The translations under genes were made by a program, and so were the position numbers. Positions 54,497 to 64,000 of a stretch of DNA of 64,000 nucleotides are shown in pieces. The notes under the pieces were generated by a model. That model was not told the origin of the DNA. It ran no database searches and saw only the letters and a list, made by a program, of their open reading frames with translations. The number at the start of each line of letters is the position of its first letter. The stretch's first letter is position 1. Origin of the DNA: Phlebiopsis flavidoalba. Lineage: Eukaryota > Basidiomycota > Agaricomycetes > Polyporales > Phanerochaetaceae. Location of the stretch: contig JAOCPU010000008.1 in the NCBI GenBank assembly GCA_035772785.1, positions 682,001 to 746,000 on the forward strand. Reading direction: 5' to 3'.

Positions 54497-56140
54497 CTAA
54501 TAAACTAAGCGTCCTAATGCTACGGGAATCGAACTGACCGAGTTGGGGCGGGACGATTCCCGGCTTCGGTCACAACTGCGGTGATAGAGGTAGGTGGAGT
54601 CAGGTCATAGAGCGGGTTGAGGATTTCGAGGTGGGGTGAATTTGCCCAAGGTAAGGGACTCGCGAGGTTTGGTCAAGGGGAATGCAGCGATGCGATCGCC
54701 GGGTGGGGCTGAAAGCGTGCTGAGTATGTTTCCGGAATCACAGGACAACTTCACTCACCCAACTCGTTCTTCGTGAAACTGTCGAGCTGGACACCCTCCA
54801 AGAATTTGTACGTCTCACAAACATACGATAAGGGTACAGAATGCTGTTTAGCCATCATGGCGACTAGCGCTGTACCTGCTCTTGAATAGACCGCGCCATT
54901 CGTGTGAATCGAGTGCAGCCCCGACAATGACAGTGGACACTTCGGTGATGACTGAACCGATAGAAGGAAGCAGTAGGTATTTGCACTCGATACCCGCGTG
55001 AGAAAGAGCTGAAAGTAGCCGTTTGCCTGATTGGAAAAAAATGAGCAAGTATTTGTAGATTGTCTGCGAACAGCTTACCTTCGAGAAGTGGTCTTGAGTC
55101 TACCACTATGACGGAGACTGATCGGCGTCCAGACGCATGTGCGGCTAGCAAGACCTTCTCAACCACAGATGATCTAGGTAGCACAAGTATTATTTCATCG
55201 TATAGATCGCTATCGGTGGCGACGTACCGTGTGCATATGTGAGAACTACGTCGCCATCCTTGATCTTCTTCTCCCCGTTCTCTTCTATAATTCCATCCGC
55301 AGCGAAGACGCATTCGTTGAGATAGCTGTCAATCTTCCTGCACAACACGTCTTTCGCCTAGAGCATGCCGGAGCAAAGAAATATATTATTAAGGGCATAC
55401 AGTACAGCGGATCAGAGAGGGGGAATGGGTGTATACTAACGTCCTGCTCCGGTAGGTCAATATCAGATCCACTGATCTCCAGTTTGAGCTGCCGGATGGC
55501 GTTGCCCATCGTAACAGACATGGGACGCGCGCAGCGACTAGGTGGCTGATTTGCGGTGAGAGATGGGTCATGAGATGGCGGGAAAGTGTGGTGTTTGGTG
55601 GGGTGACATAGTCTTGAATGACCTATCACAGTCGTTTAGTACCCGGTTGTAAGACATACTGCGCACACGTACTGTTTTGAAGGCGGTGAGGGTCGCGATG
55701 CAACGCGCATTTGCTCCCACAATCTTGAACTCCGAGAATTGAAGCGCAAAGGCGGAGAATGGCAGGATGGATGTCTCCTTTGGGTGCACTGACAGCTTTT
55801 GGAAGGCCGAAATGCGAGAAGATTCGTAATCCACGCTCGTTTTTTCCTGCGGCAGTCTCATGTGCGGCGGCGCAGCGGCACTTCGAGTTTCACGAGGAAC
55901 TTTAGCGGGAGTCAACGGCGGTCGCGGGGCACTGTCAGCGGGCTTGCTTGACTTCTTCTGAGCCGGTGCCGAGGTTGAGGGTTGTCCAGAGGCTTTGGCC
56001 GCTGCTTTCGCGGCACGCTGACGCTCCTGTAATTCTCTACGTTCAGCTTTGGTCATTTCTTTCTGGGATTTTGGTGGTGGTTTTGATTCATGGTGGGGTC
56101 CATTGGGGGGATGAACGGAAAGTGCAGCAGGGGGGACCAT
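54497..56140 (-). CDS. GCD2: Translation initiation factor eIF2B subunit delta (GCD2)
   Basis: A regulatory subunit of eIF2B, the guanine-nucleotide exchange factor for eIF2 in the cytosol; it senses eIF2-alpha phosphorylation. The start ATG (56138-56140) opens MVPPAALSVHPPNGPHHESK, then a Lys/Ala-rich segment EMTKAERRELQERQRAAKAA (about 56000-56060), typical of delta subunits. Core pieces: FALQFSEFKIVGANARCIAT (about 55690-55755) and PMSVTMGNAIRQLKLEISG (about 55470-55530). DVVLTYAHGT is followed after a small intron by VVEKVLLAAHASGRRSVSVI (about 55105-55165), then VVDSRPLLEGK (about 55075-55105). LLPSIGSVITEVSTVIVGA lies at about 54925-54985. The tail is NPLYDLTPPTSITAVVTEAG (frame-shifted, about 54560-54620), ending SSIPVALGRLVY, TAG 54497-54499. 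Confidence 0.88.
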
Positions 56141-56545
56141 GGTGATGACGCGTAGTATTCCCGTCGTTAATTACGCGACCTTTTGAGTGAGTGCAGGAGG
56201 AAGTAGCCTGTAAGCAACAATTATCGGCTTCGAGTCACTGCTGAAAGTCAATTGACTCAAATCGTCGGGGTCATAGATCTACAGCCACGCGGCCCTCGGA
56301 GGAAAGGAGATTACGTCAGCTAGGGGGCGCTTCCCAGGGGACTGAGTGCGAACGACTGGAGCGGGCACCTGTGTTGGTGCTCTTCACTCTTCACTACCAC
56401 TACTACCCAAACCACCGCTGCGGCTAAGAGCATTCCACTCGTTCATTTCTATAAGCTACGTGCAGGAAAGGGGACCGGTGAGAGAACGTGATGGTACGGA
56501 TTTCTTCGATTCTTGTCTGTCTATGGCTCATCTGAAGCGTGTTCA
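56141..56545. promoter_or_regulatory. Divergent promoter between GCD2 and RAT1
   Basis: About 405 bp separate the two genes. A TCTTCACTCTTCACTACCACTACTACC tract is pyrimidine-rich on the RAT1 side (about 56382-56408). No gene recognised. Confidence 0.4.
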
Positions 56546-59500
56546 AAGGGTGTCCCTGCTCTCTTCCGATGGTTGAGCAAAAAAGTATCCAAAAATTAGT
56601 ATGTCTGTCCTGCACTTCCTTCTAATGCTTGCTGACCAATGGCTACTCTAGTTCTTCGAGTAGTTGAAGAAGAGAAGCCAAGGTTGCGGGCGAAGATGGT
56701 AAGGAGTGGCGATACCAGTAGACATATCTGGTCCGAACCCGAATAACGAGGAATTCGACAACCTATACCTCGATATGAACGGGTATCGTGAGTGCTATTG
56801 GTAGTTGTCAAGGATGCGTGTGCTCATGAAGCTACCACAGGTCCATCCTTGTACTCATCCTGAAGGCAAGGTGAGCGGCTAGTGTTTTATTTGGTCAAGC
56901 AATATCCTGACAGCTCGTAGCCGGCTCCCGAAACTGAAGAAGATATGATGGTGGAGATTTTCTCGTACACAGAAAGGGTCGTCGAACATTGGGTCCGACC
57001 GCGAAAGCTTCTCTTCATGCAATCGGATGCGTGCCAGCAGTGCCCAAGCACACACCATTACTAATGCGAATTATAGATGGTGTTGCTCCTCGGGCAAAGA
57101 TGAACCAGCAACGCTCTAGACGTTTCCGGTCGTCTCAGGAGGGCCAAAGAGAAGGAAGAAGCTCGCAAGGAATCCTTCGCGCTGTGGGAAAAGGTCAGTG
57201 GGCCGTGTCAGCTCTGATATGCATAACTAACGATTTGTGCAGCCATGGGAAAAACCGTGAGCGAAAGAAGAGAGGAACAAGAAGGCTTGGGATTCTAATG
57301 CCATTGAACCCGACCCAGAACTCCGTTCATGGACCTCCTTGCCATGTCGCTGAGATATTGGACGGCACATAAACTTAATACAGACCCAGGTTGGAAAGAT
57401 GTGAGCCACTTTCATAGCTAGCTTCGCCCTTGCAGCTGACACGGGTTAGATCAAAGTAATCATTTCAGATGCCAGTGTTCCTGGGAGAGGGTGAACACAA
57501 GATCATGGACTTCATCCGAAGACAGCGATCGCATCCTGCACACGATCCCAACACTCATCATGTCATTTATTGGTCTAGTAATTCAAGCGAGGCTCGGTCT
57601 TCAAGCTGAAACTCATATGTATTTCCGTGCAGGATGCGGATCTTATCATGCTTTCTCTAGCGACCCACGAACCACACTTCCGTGTGCTTCGAGAGGACGT
57701 TTTCTCTCAGTCTGGTAGCCAGTCTGCTTGCCGTATGTGCGGACAAGAGGGCCATTACGCCGCTCAGTGTACGGGTCACACCAGAGGAGTTGGCAGAGCT
57801 CAAGAAAGACGCCCCAGTGCAGAAAAAACCGTTCATCTTCCTTGACGTTGCCATCTTGCGCGAGTACCTGGAGGCTGAGCTCAAAGTGCCACAGACACCT
57901 TTTCCGTTCAATCTTGAACAAGCCATAGATGACTGGGTTCTGCTAATTTTCTTCGTGGGCAATGACTTCTTGCCACACCTGCCCCCCTCGCTTGAAATCC
58001 GTGAAGGGGCCATCGATACGTTGCTCAGAATCTGGCGACGTAGCTTAGCCCGCGAATGGGCGGCTACTTGACCAACCACGGTCAGCTTGAACTCGCTCGA
58101 GCGCAGATAATTCTTGAGGGCCTTGCCCAGCGTGAGGACGACATCTTTAAATCGGAGGCGTGAGTAGGTCACGAGAGTTACGTGTTCTGCCCGCATATGT
58201 TGGGGTGCTTGCCATTTACGAGCGAATATTACAGCCGAGGACGTCAAGATCAAAACGCGAAGCGCCGTAAGATCGAGAAGGAAATGGCCGCCAGCGGTGC
58301 TGGTCCCTTCGGCTGAGCCTCAACCTCATCTGGTGCGCGCCTGTGGCCCCACCCAGCGTGACGGCTAACTTCGCCCGCCCCGGCTGGCGGTCACCCAGGT
58401 CCGCTGGCAATGAGTTCAAGGCGGGGACAGCATCGGGCTTGGTGGCCCCAAGACCAGCGAGACGAACTCTTCGCCCGCCTCAAGCAGTGCAGGGCTCTTG
58501 CTGGTTCGAACCGCGACATTGTTGCCAATCGACGCGCTATCCGTATGGCAAACATGAGTGCCGCGGAAGTGCCTCAAGGCCGAACTTGCCGGTCTCGTTC
58601 CAGGTCAAAACCATCAGCCAACTCGTTCACGTCAAGGTTCTACGACGCCGAGCTGAACCAAATCCCTCAAGCGGCTGGCGTCCGATGTTGCACCCGCTGT
58701 CGAGGCGAACATGGACGAGGACAACTGAGGTCCCGGGGCTTGGCAGGCCTAGGTCCCAACGTCTTCCCAGAAGAGGTTGTAAATCTAGATAATGCAAGAT
58801 ACAGAGATGGACGAACGGCGCTTTGGACGAATCCCCTCGTCTATGGTACTAAGCGCAGAGCCGCACCGACGTTGAAGAAGCGGAAGATTGCTGCGAGTTG
58901 ATGCCGACGAGACTCTGCCCTGTTGACGAAGAGCGGACTGACGAGGACGCAGATGCCACGGAGGCTACCACTACGACCTTGAAGGTCAACGCTGACGGGA
59001 CTGTAGTAACAGCAGGATACTGTCCGGGGTATGTCCTTCGGTAATATTCACCACTCTTCAGACCCTCACCTATCGCAGATTGTCGTTTGTGGGGAGCCAG
59101 GCTACAAGGAGCGCTACTATAAAGCAGAAGTTCGGTGTTCCATAACACAGATGTGAGTACAGACGAAGAAAAAGTAAGCCTGTCGCCGCCCCTAGCTAAA
59201 TAGATCCCGCTTATCAAGGTCTGCAAGCAGGATCACTCTGAAATATATTGATGGAGGTATGGCTTGGGTTCTGCAATATATACTACCAAGGCGTACGTCG
59301 CTTTTCGGTCCACAACAGATTCCTCGCCGCTGATTTATCTCTCACGAGACACCGTCGTAGTCGTTTAGGCAGTGGTATTACCCATTCCACTTCGCACCGT
59401 TCGCCGCCAGACTTCGAGAACGTAGGCAGCCTGGATACTCAATTCGACATCCGGGCAGCCCTTCAAACCTTTCGAGCAGCTCATGGGAGTCTCTCCCCGC

Positions 59501-61418
59501 AGCCAGGTATGTCAGTCGAGCATTTGAATGGTGCATCAGCATAGTAGTATCACGAAACATTAGTCGAGTTCACATCCAGAAGTCTTCGCATGACTTGATG
59601 ACCAACAAAGACTCGCTCGCTATTATTGATTTCTATCCATCCTCATTCCAAGTAGATATGAACGGTAAACGGATGGCAATGGCAGGGGCGTCGCTTTGCT
59701 GCCGTTTATAGACCGAGACGCGGCTGTTGGATGCAATGGCTCCCAGTATGACCCACTGGTTTGAACGAACAGGAAGTTCACATGGAACACGTGGTGGCAT
59801 CGAGACGTCGTGTAACGACGTTTTTGTTGTTTCTTCGAGGAATAAATTCACTGTCAATGGCAACACTCGAGGGACGCTCTATCACAAAAAAGGAAGGTGC
59901 GCAAAAGTCAGGACGTCGTTAGATTCGAGTGTGACAATGCTTGATGTCTCTGTCTCCACATCGCACTGACATGTCCGCAGCCTATGACGTACCATCCTAT
60001 CGCTGATCCAAAGAGTCCAGTCTCAACCTGGGGCGTCCACGGAGCAATGCTTGCTTCCCAATCACCGCCGACTGTATCCCAGGCTCTACGTACATGTGTC
60101 CTTTAAGCAAAGGTTGATCTAGTCCAAACATAAAAACGGCGACCGGTCACTGTCTTTTGTTCTCAATGTTTGTACTTCCTCCTCGAAGAGACTCACACCG
60201 CATCGTTACTGTTCTGCTTATTCGTGCGCTGCGACGTTCCCCCCCCTCCGTTTCCCCACGAATGTACCCACGGCGGCGCGCTCCTAGATCACAATGAGGG
60301 CCCCCGACCCGCGACAGCCCGGCGAGAAGTAATTCACCCAAGGAGGATGTGCCGCGGCTCCTTCACCCGCCGAACACATGGACAAAGGCCAACGCATCCT
60401 GCTCCCGCCAGGCATGTGGGAACCGGCGCGACAACGGCTAGGAGCAGTGGGGCTTAGTTTGGTTCTGTTGACCGCCGGCCAGACAGAAGACACGACCAGG
60501 AGACAACGGAACCTCGTGGCCCAAGGTGGTCCCCCCAACGGACCCGGATTGGTGGCTACAACACACAACGGCGGGGTCACTAACGGCGCTGGGGCGCGGC
60601 GGCATCTGCGATCCAGCTAGTGAAAACATAGCAGAGAGAGACGCGTATTACCCTAGTAATAGCAGCGGTTTGTAATCCAACAACCAAGCACCTACGGAAC
60701 AATAACACACACCCGCAATGGGGCGCCTTTTCGCTAGCCTTCTACGGCTGTGTCCCCTCAGGCCAGACACCCGAATCGGACGGGGCTACGGAAGTGATAG
60801 GTCCAGAGTCACACCACTCAAATTTTTTTAACTCCCCCCAGCGCCATACAACCAATCTGTCTCTTACGGGTCCTGGCTTAGAGGCGCCCCTAACGAGTCT
60901 GGATTCGCACACCTAGAATCCAGCCACGGCTCGTCAATAATGCATTAGTTCCGGGTATTATCAGCAGGCTGGATATTAGGGGGCCGTGGCGGTCCCCCAA
61001 CACACGTGCTACCGGTTATTGGCTGGCATTGGCTACAACCCCCTCCTCACGACCGTGGATGTTCGCAGGGGCGCGGCCGAGTGTGGATACGACGGCGGGT
61101 CGGTACGGAGGCCATACAGTCCTCCGGCAACAATCGGTCGCACGACACAACACTTCTCGGGCCCACCCCCTTCGTATAACAATCAACCAATCAATGGGAG
61201 GCTACGGCGGTGGTCCTGGTGGCTACGGTCGGGGAGGTCCCGGTGGGGGACGGGGAGGGTATGGACAATTCCTCATATGGCGGGTACGGTGGTGGTCCAC
61301 TCATCTCAGAACCAAGGAGGCTTTCTATGGCGGATACGGACAGGGCGGCTCTTATGGTGGTAATAACAACCGTGGAGGGTACAACAACTCTGGAAGAGGT
61401 CGCGGACGCCAGTGGTAG
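56546..61418 (+). CDS. RAT1: Nuclear 5'-3' exoribonuclease RAT1/XRN2
   Basis: RAT1 degrades RNA from the 5' end in the nucleus and acts in polymerase II termination and rRNA processing. Exon 1 reads [16 protein letters not shown] (56549-56597); the codon where Met1 belongs (56546-56548) reads AAG. After an intron, [16 protein letters not shown] sits near 56735-56790. Next are [13 protein letters not shown] (about 56945-56985) and [17 protein letters not shown] (about 57076-57125). The nuclease site region [16 protein letters not shown] follows (about 57482-57530). A CCHC zinc knuckle [14 protein letters not shown] lies at 57729-57770, then [19 protein letters not shown] (about 57929-57985) and [11 protein letters not shown]. 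The second conserved half shows [12 protein letters not shown] near 59098-59135, [17 protein letters not shown] (about 59630-59680) and later [12 protein letters not shown]. The C-terminus (60960-61418) is a Gly/Tyr/Arg-rich tail ending GRGRGRQW. Numerous frame breaks. Confidence 0.88.
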
Positions 61419-61583
61419 ATAATGGGATTCACAGGATCTATCTCTATATATATATGTAGCCTACTGCATATTGTAATAGTACATTCGTATTCCTATACAT
61501 GATACATGTGTTATTTGGTCGTACTACACATCCAGATTCCAAATTCCAGAGAAGGAAAAGCCATCCGGTAAAGGTTTAGAGTA

Positions 61584-64000
61584 TTAAGCCAGCAGGACCT
61601 TTACATCTCGGGAGGAACACAGGTGATGTAAAGCGAATACTTCCTGTCTGCCTCCTTCTGCTTTCCTGCGCTGCTTCTTCTTCTCCTGCCGGCGACGCTT
61701 CTTCTCGAGCTTGCTTGCGCTCACGGTCTGAGCCGCTTCGCCTCATGCAGCTCCGCAAGCTGTGCCTCCTGCTGCCGCCCGTACACACCACCGTATGCGC
61801 CATAGCGGTGGCGATCGAGATCGTCGTCGTCATCGTCCTCGCTGCTTGACTCAGACTCGGAGGAGTCGGTCACGTTGGAGCCATGCTCGAAGCCGGGGAG
61901 CCGTGGCACGTCGACCGTGCCCGCGTTCCTGCCAGTGCGCCGCTCGCGCCCCTTGTAGAGCACGACCCCTCGACGCCGCGCTTCTGGAAGAAGGACGCGT
62001 TCCACAAGTCGATGAGGTCCGAGGCAAGCACGGGGTTCGTTTGGGCGGGCGTCCGTCTCTAGAAGGTAGTCCAGGAACGGGTAGCTTGCCGGACCAGGCG
62101 AGCGCAAGATCCTGTCGGCCCATTATGAGGCAACATGATAGGGCTGTAGATCTCGCAATCGAAGGACTTAACGCTCATCATACGGATCCAGTCGTCGTGG
62201 TAGACATCGTGGGGGGCACAAGCACAAGTGGCATGGCGCCGGGATGGTATCGAAGAAATCATCCATATCCGACACCTGAAGGTATCGAATCGAGTGTAAG
62301 GCTGCGCAAGGTTGGGTTGGGCGAGAGAAATCCTTCAGGAGCAGGCATTGGCTGCTGCTCCGTCGTCCACCCCAGGCTGCGGCAGTGCGGGTGCACCGTA
62401 CGCACCACCACTGGCAGCGTAGCCAGACTGGGGGCTGTAGCCAGGCTGCCACTGAGAGCCATAGCATACACCACCACCAGGCGCTCCAGCGCAGCCCCCT
62501 GGAGGGGCAGTTGAGAACGGGTGCGCGAGAGAGGCGGGCGTCAATCGGCTGGCCCTCCATGATGTGGACCTAGGAGGGTAGCACTGTCCCTGGGGGGTGA
62601 TGGTAGGCATGGTTTAGGGCGGAGCGGGTGGGGCGGAAATGGCACCCGGGGGAGCGTACGGGGAAGCCGCGCGGACTGGCTGCTGGTAGGGCGACGCCGC
62701 GCCGCCAACCGAGGAGGGGGAGCCTGGTAAGGGGACGCAGCACGGGGCCAGCGCGCCAGGGGACGTGGTAGGGGGACGCGTTCCTGCGGCGCGAGGCTGG
62801 GCGGTGGGTGCGTAGATCGGAGAGGCTGAACGACCTGGAATAGCACCAGGAAAATTACACCTGAGACAGTACCTGGAATGACACCCGGCACGGCAACCAG
62901 GAGGCTGGTACGGAGAGGCGGGACGTCCGCTTGGGGGGTAGGCTCCTCCGGGTTGGTAGGGCGAGGCAGGACGCACGCCCGGCGCGTAGGCTCCTCCAGC
63001 GGAGGATAGGTTCAGGATAGGTAGTGGGAGGTGCACCGCCAGGGGGAGCATAGGTACTTCCGGTGTAACCAGCAGCAGGATAAACCGGCTCCGAGGAGCA
63101 CCAGATAGGCAGCACCAGGATTCACCGTACATCGCAAAGCCATGGCGGGAACGAGCTTTGGCGTTTTCATACTCGCGATCTCTTTCACGTTCACGCTCTC
63201 TATCCTTGAGGCCGAGGTCTGCGAAGGATGCGATCCAGGTCCCGCTCATAGCCATAGCCTGAGCTCCTGCGGCGATCCCGCTCTTCGCGCTCGCGTGTTC
63301 GCGTTGCGCCGCGTGCGCGGCGGATTTCCTTGTCGAGTCGCGCTACTCTTCACGTTCAAGACGACGACGTTCCTTTTCTTCACGGCGGTATTCACGATCC
63401 TCGTCCTTTCTACGGCGCCTTTCTTCCTCGCGTTGCCTGCGAATCAGCATCACTGTACTTGTGATGGATTGGCAGTAGGCTGGTATCGTACCATTCATCA
63501 CGATAACCACCAGTAGTACCACCCGAGCGTTTGGAAGGAGGCAAGGATATCCTATGGCATCGGTTCAGCCTTATTGAAAGGTATCATCACAAGGCCAGTA
63601 AACCCACCGCGGTAGCAGGAGTTGCACCCATAGGAAGCATCCTAGTTGCCTCTGCGGAGGAACCCATTGAATACCCCGTTACAAGGTCCCTGGGGCGTTT
63701 CATAACTACAGGCACATGAGACAATATTCTCCAGGATTTAAGGTTTTATGAAGAACATACCTCGCAGGCACGGCCCTGTCTCACGAGCAAAGGAGGAAGA
63801 GCAATGATCGCCCGATCAGCACACATCGCTCGCGCCCCGCACGATCGGCAGGACGGCGACTCACTTGAACGGGTGGTAGATGACCTGTCGTTTGCGTCCG
63901 TCGTCGTCGTATACGTGATTGAGCCCGGCTGGATGGGCCCCGCCCTGTGCGCCGGGGAATGGGCACCGTCGGGGTGACCGCGCAAAAGGGGGAAGCTGCA
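61584..64000 (-). CDS. Conserved Agaricomycete protein of unknown function, Pro/Tyr-rich; 5' end at or beyond the window edge
   Basis: From the right edge, the first exon reads GLNHVYDDDGRKRQVIYHPF (about 63858-63920). A second part has RDEWYDT then a long Arg/Glu-rich stretch (REREE, RRRKDED; about 63150-63470). A Pro/Tyr-rich region follows (62600-63060) with repeats of PASPYQP and AASPYAPPG. A conserved domain contains MDDFFDTIPA (about 62225-62260), DVYHDDWIRMM (about 62175-62210), LIDLWNASFFQKRGVEVVLY (about 61950-62015) and KGRERRTGRNAGTVDVPRLP. After it come an acidic ESESSSEDDDDDD run, RQQEAQLAELHEAKRLR, and a basic end. The final stop is placed at 61584-61586. I recognise the DVYHDDW-type domain as recurring in Agaricomycete hypothetical proteins, without a known function. 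Confidence 0.6.

Noticed and set aside
60170..60620. Separate small plus-strand gene between the RAT1 core and its Gly-rich tail
   Set aside because: The composition and the partial matches fit frame-shifted RAT1 C-terminal sequence better than an independent gene.

Overview
The window reads as nuclear DNA of a filamentous basidiomycete, probably an Agaricomycete. It carries intron-rich protein genes with about 50-60 bp introns (GTRNGY...YAG), many on opposite strands and closely packed. It also has CT-rich upstream regions, cytoplasmic tRNA genes with introns, and families typical of mushroom-forming fungi and their relatives (DUF4238 proteins, multi-intron cytochrome P450s, an FHA-plus-forkhead FHL1 protein). 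A Rhizoctonia-like (Cantharellales) source is possible, but that is only a guess. Nearly every conserved gene is interrupted by single-base insertions or deletions every 100-400 bases, so products were pieced together across frames. Because housekeeping genes are hit as often as anything else, I read this as poor consensus quality rather than decay. Exon borders and many starts and ends are approximate.

Left third (1-28 kb): an EF-hand MscS-type channel (+), tRNA adenosine deaminase TAD1 (+), a DUF4238 protein (-), a cytochrome P450 (-), SND2/TMEM208 (-) diverging from a Myb-repeat protein (+), a 3 kb stretch with no recognised gene that ends in a tRNA-Leu-like unit, a CWC21/SRRM2-like splicing factor (+), acetylornithine aminotransferase ARG8 (+), 5-aminolevulinate synthase HEM1 (+) and a CDT2-like WD40 protein (+).

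Middle (28-43 kb): ARL1 GTPase (-) diverging from a WKF-domain protein (+), homoisocitrate dehydrogenase LYS12 (-), an intron-containing tRNA-Leu gene with an extra tRNA 3' half behind it, and an AT-rich foldback or inverted-repeat element region with little coding. These are followed by an unknown gene (-), a zinc alcohol dehydrogenase (-), a CGI-58-type alpha/beta hydrolase (-), and mitochondrial ribosomal protein uS11m (-) diverging from complex III subunit QCR9 (+).

Right third (43-64 kb): a large inositol hexakisphosphate kinase KCS1 (-), an AT-rich block unlike its surroundings, a hypothetical protein with a 48-bp tandem repeat (+), FHL1 (-) diverging from mitochondrial fission protein MTFP1 (+), eIF2B-delta GCD2 (-) diverging from the 5'-3' exoribonuclease RAT1/XRN2 (+), and a Pro/Tyr-rich unknown protein (-) that reaches the window edge.

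Most of the content is core eukaryotic housekeeping: tRNA editing, translation initiation, mRNA and rRNA processing, amino acid and haem synthesis, mitochondria and secretory traffic. No large operon-like or biosynthetic cluster is evident. The least explained pieces are the duplicated-arm tRNA-Leu units, the inverted-repeat elements at 32.9-34.6 kb, and the AT-rich block at 48.4-49.3 kb.
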